A program made the translations under genes and the position numbers. The notes beneath the pieces are model-generated. The model was given only the letters and a program-made list of their open reading frames with translations. It was not told the origin of the DNA and did not search any database. This document shows, in pieces, positions 55,675 to 63,173 of a stretch of 64,000 nucleotides of DNA; within the stretch, counting starts at the first letter, position 1; the number at the start of each line of letters is the position of its first letter. Source of the DNA: Pseudoflavonifractor intestinihominis (GTDB lineage: Bacteria > Bacillota > Clostridia > Oscillospirales > Oscillospiraceae); contig NZ_JBBMFK010000004.1 in the NCBI RefSeq assembly GCF_040096055.1, positions 1 through 64,000 on the forward strand, in the 5' to 3' direction.

Positions 55675-56973
55675 TTACAGCTCCAGATTTCCCGTTGCCG
55701 GGTTATCAATGAGCTTGCCCTCTTCGGTGAAGCGGGAGCCGTGGCAGGGGCAGTCCCAGGTGTGCTCCTGAGGGTTCCACTTCAGCGCACAGCCCAGGTG
55801 CGGGCAGCGCCTAGAGGTGGGGGTCAGCAGGCTGACCATGGCCTCCAGGCCGTTGACAGCCAGCTGGGGGCGGAGAATGGAGCGGGAAGGGGAGAACACA
55901 TCTGTATAAGGATTCTTCTTCCCCTGGACAAGGTCGCTCAAAATCATGGCGGAGACCATGGAGAAGGTCATCCCCCACTTGTTGAAGCCGGTGGCCACAT
56001 AGAGATGGGAGGTGGAGACAGAATAGGGGCCGATATAGGGGACACCGTCCAGGCTCATGCAGTCCTGGGTGGCCCAGTGGTACTTCTCTGCGGCGTTGGG
56101 GTAATACCGCCCGGCAAAGTCCCGCAGCTCCTTCCAAGCACCGCCCTGCTTTCCGGTGCGGTGGCCCCCGCCGCCAATCAGTAGCAGGTCTCCGTAATTG
56201 CGGAAGGACAGGCCGTCCTCTGCCTCGTCGATATACATGCCGTCCACATTCGCGGCGTGCTCCAGCGCGATAACATAGGAACGGCGCTGATACAGCTTGA
56301 TAAAATAGCTGCCGTGCTTGTTGAGAAAAGGGAAGTGGGTGGCCACGATGATGTTCTTTGCAGTAATCTTGCCACGGTCCGTCACTGCCGTGGTGCCAAT
56401 CAGTTCCTGCACCGGGGTATGCTCGTAAATATGCAGGCCCTTTGAGATGGCGGAGACGAATTTCAACGGGTGGAACTGGGCCTGGTTTGAAAATTTGACG
56501 GCGCCCGCCGTGGAGAAGGGAAGGGGCAGATGCTCCGCAAATTCCCCGTGGAAGCCCAGTTTTTCCAGGGCGGCCATCTCCTGCTCCAGTTTCCGGCGGT
56601 CGTTCAGAGCGTAGACGTAGGCGCTCTTTTCCTCAAAGTCGCAGTCGATGCCGCGGCACAGCACCCGGTACTTCTGAAGCGCCTCCTGGTTGGCAGAGAG
56701 GTATCCCTTTGCGCGCTCAACGCCCAAGGTCCGAATCAGCTTATTATAGATTAGCCCATGCTGGCTGGTGAGCTTGGCGGTGGTGTTTTTTGTAATACCG
56801 CTGCACATTGTTTCCGCCTCCGCCAGCAAATACGGTACCCCGGCATGATGCAGCAGATAGGCGCACAAAACGCCTGCCATACCGCCGCCGATGATCAGCA
56901 CATCGGTATTCACATCGCCCTCCAGGGGCGCAAAGTTCGTATGCTCCCAGGTCCGCTCCCATAATGATGTCAT
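55675..56973 (-). CDS. FAD-dependent oxidoreductase with C-terminal Rieske domain
   Basis: A 432-aa protein. The N-terminal part is a DAO-type FAD oxidoreductase with dinucleotide motif VLIIGGGMAGVLCAYLL (about 25-41) and MSLDGVPYIGPY and LYVATGFNKWGMTFSM near the flavin site. The C-terminus (about 370-425) is a Rieske [2Fe-2S] domain with CPHLGCALKW and CPCHGSRF giving the CxH...CxxH ligands. Related Firmicute proteins (YhfW-like) have unknown substrates. ATG 56973 is set by GGAGG upstream. It has lower GC than most neighbours and lies alone on the minus strand between the hyd operon and the recombinase. It is part of the intervening element. Confidence 0.85.
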   Translation of the reverse strand: MTSLWERTWEHTNFAPLEGDVNTDVLIIGGGMAGVLCAYLLHHAGVPYLLAEAETMCSGITKNTTAKLTSQHGLIYNKLIRTLGVERAKGYLSANQEALQKYRVLCRGIDCDFEEKSAYVYALNDRRKLEQEMAALEKLGFHGEFAEHLPLPFSTAGAVKFSNQAQFHPLKFVSAISKGLHIYEHTPVQELIGTTAVTDRGKITAKNIIVATHFPFLNKHGSYFIKLYQRRSYVIALEHAANVDGMYIDEAEDGLSFRNYGDLLLIGGGGHRTGKQGGAWKELRDFAGRYYPNAAEKYHWATQDCMSLDGVPYIGPYSVSTSHLYVATGFNKWGMTFSMVSAMILSDLVQGKKNPYTDVFSPSRSILRPQLAVNGLEAMVSLLTPTSRRCPHLGCALKWNPQEHTWDCPCHGSRFTEEGKLIDNPATGNLEL

Positions 56974-57199
56974 ACGTTTCCTCCAAATGATCATGTTACA
57001 GGTAGTCTTTTTCAAAAGAAGAAAACTATGCCCCAATTGTTTGAATTCATCCTGGTCAAGCGATGGCAGAGCGGTACGGCTGGAGTGGCAGTACAGAACC
57101 CGTTATGCCCATGGAATCCGGCTTCTGATGCCGCGGACAGGCAAGTCCTCCTTTTCGTGGACATAGGAATAGAGAGATCACAGGAAAGGAGTGAGCGGA

Positions 57200-57325
57200 T
57201 TGAAAAGGCGAGAGGTTCAGGTCCGGTGTGAGTTCAGCGGAAAAGAGGACGCGCGGGAGATCATTTGCCGCTCTTTTCGGCTTTTTCTCAGCCGGAGTAT
57301 TCAAAGCGCGGTACAATTGCCATGA
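57200..57325 (+). CDS. 41-aa basic protein upstream of the recombinase; candidate directionality factor
   Basis: Small reading frame starting at TTG 57200 (AAGGAG at 57186-57191, 8-base spacing) and ending at TGA 57323-57325, 30 bases before the recombinase ATG. The product starts MKRREVQVRCEFSGKEDA and continues with a charged amphipathic helix (REIICRSFRLFLSRS). It is rich in Arg/Lys with two Cys. The good ribosome site, natural-looking composition and close spacing to the recombinase suggest a real gene in the same operon. Large serine recombinases need a small partner to excise DNA, so a directionality factor is an attractive guess; no homology was recognised. Confidence 0.5.
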   Translation: MKRREVQVRCEFSGKEDAREIICRSFRLFLSRSIQSAVQLP

Positions 57326-57355
57326 TGAATGGCAGCTTATCTCAGGAGGCATAGC

Positions 57356-59002
57356 ATGTACTTAGAGATAAGCAATCCCATGGACTACCATGCGGCCTTA
57401 TATATCAGACTGTCAAAGGAGGATGAGAGCGAGGGACCATCCCAGAGCGTCCAGAACCAGGAGTCCCTGCTGCGGGAGTTCGTCCAGCAGCACCGGCTGA
57501 CCGTTTTCGACACCTATGTGGACGACGGCTGGAGCGGCACGAATTTTGACCGTCCCAGCTTCCAGCGCCTGATCGCCGACATTGAGGCCAAGAAGGTCAA
57601 TATGGTCATCACCAAGGACCTCTCCCGCCTGGGACGCGACTACATCATGACCGGCCACTACATGGAGCGGTACTTCCCGGAGCACCGGGTGCGGTACATC
57701 TCCCTGCTGGACGGCATCGACACCGGCGTGGACTCCACCGCCAACGACATTACGCCCTTCCGGGCCATCATGAACGACATGTATGCCAAGGACATCTCCA
57801 AGAAGATTAAGAGCGTCAAGCGTGATAAACAGCGGAAGGGGGAGTTCATCGGCGGCAAGCCGGTGTACGGCTACAAGATGCACCCCACGGAGAAAAACAA
57901 AATCGTCATTGACGAGAAAGTGGCCCCCATTGTGCGGCGGATTTTCGCTCTGGCTCTGGACGGCATGAGCTCCCGGAACATCGCGGTGCTCCTCAACCGG
58001 GAGGGGATACCTACCCCGGCCGCTTACGCCAATCTGCCGGTGGCAAAGCCCGGCCCCTACACCGGCCTGTGGAGCAGTGAGCGCATCTCCGAGATGCTGC
58101 AGAACGAGACCTACATCGGCAACATGGTGCAGGGACGCAGCGTGAAGATCAGCTACAAGTCCAAGAAGTGCCTGAAGCAGGACCCGGCCAACTGGGTGGT
58201 GGTGGAGGGCACCCACGAGCCTCTGGTGGACGCGGAGTCCTTCCACAGGGTGCGGATGCTGCTCAACAGCCGCAAGCACACCAGAAGCCGGACCTACGAC
58301 TTCCTCCTCAAGGGCCTGATCTTCTGCCATGAGTGCGGCTATCCGCTGGCGGTCATCAACCGGAAGAACACCAGGGGAGAGGACGTGCTCTACTTCGTCT
58401 GCCGCACCTACCAGAGGTTCACCAAGGCGGGGGTGTGTACCTGCCACTCCATCAAGGAGAAGACGGTGACCGACGCGGTAATCGCCAGAGTGCAGGAGGT
58501 GTGCCGGGGCTTTCTGAACCCGGAGGAGCTGCTGCCCATGGCGCGGGAGGCGGTAGAGGAGGCCAGGAAGCAGAGCAGCCTGGAGGCGGAGCTCCAGGCC
58601 CTTCAGTCCAGAATCGACAGCCTCACCGCCAGCATGGACCGGGTGTACGCCGACCGGCTCAGCGGCCTGCTGCCTGAGGAGGACTTTCAACGGCTCTTCA
58701 ACCGGTTGAAGCTGGACCGCAAGCTGCTGGAGGAGCGGCGGCAGGAGATGGAGCTGCAGAAAAAGAGCCCGGTCACAGTGGATGACCGGGCGAGAGAACT
58801 GGTGGAGCGGTTTATCCAGACGGCGGGAGAGAGCCGGGAACTGCTGGTGAGCCTCATCGAGCGGGTGGAGCTCACCGAGGACAAGGAAATCATCATCAAG
58901 TTCCGCTTCGCCCAACTGGACGAAGTGGCCCAAAGCCAGCAGCCGCAAGGGAGTGCGCCGCCTGAAGCGGCGCCGTTTTTCACCGGCGAATGCTTGCATT
59001 AG
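57356..59002 (+). CDS. Large serine recombinase (SpoIVCA-like) of the sigK-intervening element
   Basis: A 548-aa large serine recombinase. The resolvase domain has the catalytic serine in ALYIRLSKED (Ser20) and MVITKDLSRLGRDYIMTGHYMERYFP. The recombinase domain follows (about 175-290), then a zinc ribbon (FCHECGYPLAV near 324, with later Cys in YFVCRTYQRF and CTCHS), and a coiled coil (about 405-480). ATG 57356 is set by AGGAGG 6 bases upstream. The last codons (Cys-Leu-His-stop) lie in the right att arm, so the gene is right at the element edge, as spoIVCA is in the Bacillus subtilis skin element. It is predicted to cut the two ATGTATCCCGC sites and rejoin sigK in the mother cell during sporulation. 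Confidence 0.92.
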   Translation: MYLEISNPMDYHAALYIRLSKEDESEGPSQSVQNQESLLREFVQQHRLTVFDTYVDDGWSGTNFDRPSFQRLIADIEAKKVNMVITKDLSRLGRDYIMTGHYMERYFPEHRVRYISLLDGIDTGVDSTANDITPFRAIMNDMYAKDISKKIKSVKRDKQRKGEFIGGKPVYGYKMHPTEKNKIVIDEKVAPIVRRIFALALDGMSSRNIAVLLNREGIPTPAAYANLPVAKPGPYTGLWSSERISEMLQNETYIGNMVQGRSVKISYKSKKCLKQDPANWVVVEGTHEPLVDAESFHRVRMLLNSRKHTRSRTYDFLLKGLIFCHECGYPLAVINRKNTRGEDVLYFVCRTYQRFTKAGVCTCHSIKEKTVTDAVIARVQEVCRGFLNPEELLPMAREAVEEARKQSSLEAELQALQSRIDSLTASMDRVYADRLSGLLPEEDFQRLFNRLKLDRKLLEERRQEMELQKKSPVTVDDRARELVERFIQTAGESRELLVSLIERVELTEDKEIIIKFRFAQLDEVAQSQQPQGSAPPEAAPFFTGECLH

Positions 59003-59023
59003 TTCAGGCGGAATGTATCCCGC
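58993..59023 (+). repeat. attR: inner arm and right core repeat
   Basis: Inner arm CTTGCATTAGTTC (58993-59005), then AGGCGGA and core ATGTATCCCGC (59013-59023). The arm is the inverted copy of the attL arm (12 of 13). Confidence 0.9.
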
Positions 59024-59098
59024 ATTGAGAAAAAGGCGCTCCAGAAGCTGGAACAGGCCATGGAGGAGCCGACGGGAAAGGGGAAAAAGAAGGACTGA
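59013..59098 (+). CDS. sigK: sigK 3' segment: C-terminal 24 codons
   Basis: Reads in frame from the right core repeat: VSR from the repeat, then IEKKALQKLEQAMEEP and a lysine-rich tail ending KKKD with TGA at 59096-59098. VSRIEKKALQKL is the normal continuation of the sigma-K region 4.2 recognition helix (GISRSYVSRIEKRAL in Bacillus subtilis SigK). No start codon or ribosome site precedes it, so it is expressed only after it is joined to the 5' segment at 47920-48561. It shows no frameshift or stop, so the split gene is still under selection and not a decayed pseudogene. Confidence 0.92.
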
Positions 59099-59106
59099 GA
59101 CAGCAA

Positions 59107-59150
59107 AAGCACCGTGCACCTCCGCACATACGGCGGAGAGCACGGTGCTT
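59107..59150 (+). terminator. Terminator of sigK
   Basis: Stem AAGCACCGTGC (59107-59117) with GCACGGTGCTT (59140-59150) and an inner CTCCGC/GCGGAG pairing. It would end the rejoined sigK transcript, and may also serve the MarR gene converging from the right. Confidence 0.78.
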
Positions 59151-59181
59151 CCTGCGTTTTCTGTTTTGAACGCGCTGTCCA

Positions 59182-59649
59182 TCAGGCGCCCTGCTGGGCC
59201 TCATGGGCTGGCAGGGGGATCTCCGGCATCAGCTCGTCGCTGACAATGGCCAGCATCTCCTCCAGCTTGGCGCAGTCGGCGGGGGAGAACCGCTCCGCGA
59301 TGCGGCCCATCACCTTGCGCACGTAGTCGTTGCTGATATTGTAGTAGTCAATATACTTCTGGGTGGGGCGCAGGTGATACTCCCGCTTGTCGTGCTCGGA
59401 CTGGATCTTCTCCACATAGCCCTTTTTGATCAGGCTGTTGACCTTGTAGGCGGCGTTTGGGGGGGAGATTTTCATGAACGAGGCAAATTCATTGATGGTG
59501 GGCAGGCGCAGGGCCTGGATGGCCTCCATACAGAAGGTCTCCACCGTGGTGAGACTGGCCTCCCGGCTCTGAAAGCGCTCAAAGATTTCGCGATAAAAAT
59601 GCAGTTTGAATTTTGTATACACGTCCTGAAACCGCTGTTCCAGCATCAT
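59182..59649 (-). CDS. MarR-family regulator next to fatty-acid genes (FabT-like)
   Basis: A 155-aa winged-helix MarR protein: LRLPTINEFASFMKISPPNAAYKVNSLIKKGYVEKIQSEHDKREYHLRPT (about 50-100) contains the recognition helix and the wing with the typical DKRE. The start ATG 59649 follows GGAGG at 5 bases. Its position after the fab gene cluster on the same strand suggests a fatty-acid regulator like FabT, which acts with acyl-ACP, although it is at the end rather than the start of the cluster. It has its own promoter with an overlapping palindrome, so it probably represses itself. Confidence 0.82.
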   Translation of the reverse strand: MMLEQRFQDVYTKFKLHFYREIFERFQSREASLTTVETFCMEAIQALRLPTINEFASFMKISPPNAAYKVNSLIKKGYVEKIQSEHDKREYHLRPTQKYIDYYNISNDYVRKVMGRIAERFSPADCAKLEEMLAIVSDELMPEIPLPAHEAQQGA

Positions 59650-59725
59650 TTCCGCCTCCATCAGACAGAGCCCGGCCGCAGCCGGACAAAAATTCGCTTC
59701 TGTGCCTGGGAAAAAACGCGCCGGG

Positions 59726-59741
59726 AGTGTATCCAGACACT
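59726..59741 (-). promoter_or_regulatory. Candidate operator of the MarR-family gene
   Basis: Inverted repeat AGTGT-N6-ACACT (59726-59741) directly downstream of the -10 box, covering the expected transcription start. Confidence 0.6.
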
Positions 59742-59770
59742 ATTGTATCAAAACGGGGCGGAAAGAGCAA
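59742..59770 (-). promoter_or_regulatory. Sigma-A promoter of the MarR-family gene
   Basis: Minus strand TTGCTC (59770-59765), 17-bp spacer, TACAAT (59747-59742). Confidence 0.7.
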
Positions 59771-59772
59771 CC

Positions 59773-60210
59773 TTACTTCCCGGCGTCGGCTATGGCAAAG
59801 ACCAGCTCCGCCGTGGCGGCGGTCTCGCCGCCCACAGTGGCCACGGCCTCGCCGATGCCCACAGGGCCCTTCCGCTTGGTCAGGGTGCACTTGAGCTCCA
59901 GCACGTCCCCGGGCACCACCTGGCGCTTGAACCGGGCGTTCTTGATGCCGCCGAACAGGGCCAGCTTGCCCCGGTTCTCCGGCACGGACAGAAGGGCCAC
60001 CGCACCCACCTGGGCCAGGGCCTCGATGATGAGCACGCCGGGCATGACGTGCTTCTGGGGGAAATGGCCGCAGAAGAACTGCTCGTTGACGGACACGCAC
60101 TTGATGCCCTGGGCCCACTGGCCCTCCTCGCCGTCGGTGATGCGGTCCACCAGGGCGAAGGGGTAGCGGTGGGGCAGGATCTCGGCGATCTGATTGGAAT
60201 TGAGCTGCAT
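59773..60210 (-). CDS. fabZ: 3-hydroxyacyl-ACP dehydratase FabZ
   Basis: A 145-aa hotdog-fold enzyme that dehydrates 3-hydroxyacyl-ACP in fatty-acid elongation. The family signature ILPHRYPFALVDRI (about 11-24) and the active site GHFPQKHVMPGVLIIEALAQ with catalytic His (about 49) and Glu (about 63) are present. ATG 60210 is preceded by GGGAGGAAG in the end of fabF, and its ATG overlaps the fabF stop. It is the last fab gene of the cluster. Confidence 0.95.
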   Translation of the reverse strand: MQLNSNQIAEILPHRYPFALVDRITDGEEGQWAQGIKCVSVNEQFFCGHFPQKHVMPGVLIIEALAQVGAVALLSVPENRGKLALFGGIKNARFKRQVVPGDVLELKCTLTKRKGPVGIGEAVATVGGETAATAELVFAIADAGK

Positions 60211-61454
60211 TACGCTTCCTCCCATCTCTTCAGCAGAATGCTGGCGTTGTGGCCGCCGAAGCCCAGGGAGTTGGACATGGCGTACCGCAGGTCGGCCTCC
60301 CGGCCCTCGTTGGGCACCACGTCCAGGTCGCACTCCGGATCGGGGACCTGGTAGTGGATGGTGGCGGGGGCAAAGCCCTCCTTCAGGGACAGGGCGGTGA
60401 AGATGGCCTCCACAGCGCCCGCCGCGCCCAGCATGTGGCCGGTCATGGACTTGGTGGAGCTCATCATCAGCTCCTTGGCGTGGGCGCCGAACACCGTCTT
60501 GACGGCGGCGGTCTCGCCGCTGTCGTTCAGGTGGGTGGAGGTGCCGTGGGCGTTGATGTAGTCCACCTCGTCGGGGGACACACCGCCGTCGGCCAGGGCG
60601 ATGGCCATGGCCCGTGCGCCGCCCTCTCCGCTGGGGGCGGGGGCGGTCATGTGGTGGGCATCGCAGGTGGCGCCGTAGCCCACCAGCTCGGCGTAGATCT
60701 TGGCGCCCCGGGCAACGGCGTGGGAGTACTCCTCCAGCACCAGGATGCCCGCGCCCTCGCCCATGACAAAGCCGCTCCGCTCCGCATCAAAGGGGATGGA
60801 GGCCCGGTCCGGGTCGGTGGACGTGCAGAGGGCCTTCATGGAGGTGAAACCGCCGATGGCCAGGGGGGTGACGGCGGCCTCGGCGCCGCCGCACAGCATC
60901 ACGTCGGCGTAGCCGTCCCGGATGTAGTGGAAGGCGTCGCCCACGGCGTTGGTGCCGCCGGCGCAGGCGGTGACAGGGCAGGTGCACATGGCCTTGCAGT
61001 TGTGGGCGATGGCGATGAGGCCGGCGGCCATGTTGGAGATGGCCATGGGGATGTAGAAGGGGGACACGCGGTCAAAGCCCTTCTCCGTGCCCTTGGCGTG
61101 CTCGGCCTCGGTGACGTCCAGGCCGCCGATGCCGCTGGAGACGATCACGCCCCGGCGGCAGGGGTCGTCGGAGGCCAGGTCCAGACCGCTGTCAGCCACG
61201 GCCTCCTTGGCGGCGGCCATGGCCAGCTGGGTGTAGCGGGCCATCCGCTTGGCCTCCTTCTTGTCCAGGACGGACTCGGGGTCCCAGTCCTTGACCTCGG
61301 CGGCCAGCTTGACCTTCTGGTTTTCGGTGTTGTAGCGGGTGATAGGGGCCACGCCGCACTTGCCCGCGCGGACGGCAGCCCAGCTCTCGGGCACGGTGTG
61401 CCCGATGGGGGTGACGGCCCCCAGGCCGGTGATGACCACTCGGCGTTTTTCCAT
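60210..61454 (-). CDS. fabF: Beta-ketoacyl-ACP synthase II FabF
   Basis: A 414-aa thiolase-fold condensing enzyme for fatty-acid chain extension. It begins RRVVITGLGAVTPIGHT. The catalytic triad is Cys in VTACAGGTNAVGDA (about 164; usually TACATG, here a Gly for Thr), His in INAHGTSTHLND (about 306) and His in KSMTGHMLGAAG (about 342). ATG 61454 is set by TTGGAGGTTATT; an in-frame start seven codons earlier lacks a ribosome site. Cotranscribed with fabG and fabZ. Confidence 0.95.
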   Translation of the reverse strand: MEKRRVVITGLGAVTPIGHTVPESWAAVRAGKCGVAPITRYNTENQKVKLAAEVKDWDPESVLDKKEAKRMARYTQLAMAAAKEAVADSGLDLASDDPCRRGVIVSSGIGGLDVTEAEHAKGTEKGFDRVSPFYIPMAISNMAAGLIAIAHNCKAMCTCPVTACAGGTNAVGDAFHYIRDGYADVMLCGGAEAAVTPLAIGGFTSMKALCTSTDPDRASIPFDAERSGFVMGEGAGILVLEEYSHAVARGAKIYAELVGYGATCDAHHMTAPAPSGEGGARAMAIALADGGVSPDEVDYINAHGTSTHLNDSGETAAVKTVFGAHAKELMMSSTKSMTGHMLGAAGAVEAIFTALSLKEGFAPATIHYQVPDPECDLDVVPNEGREADLRYAMSNSLGFGGHNASILLKRWEEA

Positions 61455-61491
61455 AATAACCTCCAATTTCAACACAGCGCTAGGCGGCGGC

Positions 61492-62235
61492 TCACATGGA
61501 CATGCCGCCGTCCACTGCCAGCACCTGACCGGTGATGTACCCGGCCTCGTCCGAGGCCAGGAAGGCCACGGCGTTGGCCACGTCCTCCGCCGCGCCCAGC
61601 CGGGCCATGGGGATGGAGGCCAGAATGGCCTCCTTGGCCTTGTCGGGGAGCACGGCGGTCATATCGGTGTCGATAAAGCCGGGGGCCACCGCGTTGACGG
61701 TGATGTTCCGCCCGGCCAGCTCCTTGGCCAGGGACTTGGTCATGCCGATGACGCCCGCCTTGCTGGCGGCGTAGTTGACCTGACCGGCATTGCCGCGGAG
61801 GCCCACCACGGAGCTCAGGGAGATGATGCGGCCGTGGCGCTGCTTCATCATGGGCCGGACGGCGGCCTTCATGCAGAGGAAGGTGCCCTTCAGGTTGGTG
61901 TCCACCACGGCGTCGAAGTCCTCCTCCTTGAGGAGCATGAGCAGGTTGTCCCGGGTGATGCCGGCGTTGTTGACCAGGATGTCGATGGCGCCGAACTGCT
62001 TCAGGGCGGCGTCGAACAGGGCCTTGACGGCGTCGGCGTCGGCCACGTTGCCCTGGACGGCCAGGGCCTGGACGCCAAGGGCCTGGCACTCGGCCACGGT
62101 CTGGTCGGCGGCGGCGGTGTTGCCGGCAAAGGACAGGACGATATTGCAGCCCCGGCGGGCCAGCTCCAGGCACACGGCCTTGCCGATGCCCCGGCTGCCG
62201 CCGGTGACGATGGCGGTTTTTCCGGTGAGGCTCAT
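61492..62235 (-). CDS. fabG: 3-oxoacyl-ACP reductase FabG
   Basis: A 247-aa short-chain dehydrogenase that reduces 3-oxoacyl-ACP with NADPH. The cofactor motif TGGSRGIGKAV (about 11-21), NNAGITRDNLLM (about 89-100) and the catalytic Ser-Tyr-Lys in SLSSVVGLRGNAGQVNYAASKAG (Ser about 141, Tyr 154, Lys 158) are all present, and the C-terminal ITGQVLAVDGGMSM is typical. The ATG at 62235 shares one base with the fabD stop codon. It starts 37 bases before fabF. Confidence 0.95.
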   Translation of the reverse strand: MSLTGKTAIVTGGSRGIGKAVCLELARRGCNIVLSFAGNTAAADQTVAECQALGVQALAVQGNVADADAVKALFDAALKQFGAIDILVNNAGITRDNLLMLLKEEDFDAVVDTNLKGTFLCMKAAVRPMMKQRHGRIISLSSVVGLRGNAGQVNYAASKAGVIGMTKSLAKELAGRNITVNAVAPGFIDTDMTAVLPDKAKEAILASIPMARLGAAEDVANAVAFLASDEAGYITGQVLAVDGGMSM

Positions 62236-63173
62236 CAGGATTCTCCTTTCAGGGCCGCGGTGAGGGCGTCCAGGTCGGCGCAGGTCTCCACGGCGAAGGT
62301 GCGGATGGCGGGGCAGGTCTTGCGGACGAAGCCGGAGAGCACCTTGCCCGGGCCGATCTCCACGATGGTGTCCACCCCAAGGGCCTCCATGCGGCGGATG
62401 GTGTCCTCCATGCGGACGGAGGACTGGACCTGCCGCTCCAGCAGGGCGGGGATGGTGTCGCCCTCACCCATCTCATGGCCCAGGCAGTTGAAGAGCACAG
62501 GGAAGGCCATGGGGCCGAACTCCACGGAGCGGAACCGCTCCGCCAGGGCGTCCCCGGCGGGCTTGAGGAGGGAGGTGTGGAAGGGGCCGCTGACCTTCAG
62601 GGGCAGGGCCCGCTTGGCGCCCAGCTCCTTGGCCAGGGCGGCGGCCTTCTCCACGGCGGCCTTCTCGCCGCCGATGACCAGCTGGCCGGGGCAGTTGTAG
62701 TTGGCAATCTCCACCACGCCCAGGCTGGCGGCCTGATCGCAGGCGGACTGGAGGGCGGCCACGTCCAGGCCCAGCACGGCCATCATGGCGCAGTCCATGC
62801 CCTGGGCGGCCTGGGTCATCGCCTTGCCCCGGAAGGCCACCAGGGACACCGCCTCAGGGGCGGAGAACACGCCGGCGGCGTGGAGGGCGGAGTACTCGCC
62901 CAGGCTGAGCCCGGCGGCATAGTCGGGCCTGATGCCCCGCTCATAGAGCAGGGCGGTGACGCCGGCGGCAAAGGCCACCATGGCGGGCTGGGTGTAGGCG
63001 GTCTGGTTGAGGACACCGGCGGCGTCGGTGAAGGAGACCTCCTTCAGGTCAAAGTCCACCTGCTCGGCCGCGCTGTCCAGCAAGGCGCGGAAGGCGGGAT
63101 AGGCTTCGTACAGGTCAGCGCCCATGCCGGGGTGCTGGCTGCCCTGTCCGGCGTACAGAAAGGCCAGGCTCAC
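62235..63173 (-). CDS. fabD: Malonyl-CoA:ACP transacylase FabD
   Basis: A 312-aa acyltransferase that loads malonyl groups on acyl carrier protein. It begins LAFLYAGQGSQHPGMG. The active site serine is in GLSLGEYSALHAAG (GxSxG, about 91) and the catalytic His in VSGPFHTSLLKPAGDAL (about 199). The chosen start is GTG 63173, which overlaps the fabK stop codon (GTGA), so translation is coupled; a longer in-frame ATG lies inside fabK. Cotranscribed with fabG. Confidence 0.93.
   Translation of the reverse strand: MSLAFLYAGQGSQHPGMGADLYEAYPAFRALLDSAAEQVDFDLKEVSFTDAAGVLNQTAYTQPAMVAFAAGVTALLYERGIRPDYAAGLSLGEYSALHAAGVFSAPEAVSLVAFRGKAMTQAAQGMDCAMMAVLGLDVAALQSACDQAASLGVVEIANYNCPGQLVIGGEKAAVEKAAALAKELGAKRALPLKVSGPFHTSLLKPAGDALAERFRSVEFGPMAFPVLFNCLGHEMGEGDTIPALLERQVQSSVRMEDTIRRMEALGVDTIVEIGPGKVLSGFVRKTCPAIRTFAVETCADLDALTAALKGES

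Larger units (their letters stand above)
48551..59023 (+). mobile_element. Skin-like sigK-intervening element, 10,462 bp
   Basis: DNA between two copies of ATGTATCCCGC that splits sigK. Excision leaves one copy and rejoins the reading frame (codons TAT GTA TCC CGC then ATT GAG AAA). It carries hcp, a Crp/Fnr gene, tm1266-hydEGF, a FAD-Rieske gene, a 41-aa gene and a large serine recombinase at its right end. The inner flanks of the two repeats are imperfect inverted copies: GAACTAATGTAAG (48564-48576) and CTTGCATTAGTTC (58993-59005), 12 of 13 matching. In the excised circle they would flank the core symmetrically, as in serine-integrase attP sites. No phage structural, replication or conjugation genes are present, so it looks like a domesticated element that moves only to control sigK. 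Confidence 0.92.
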
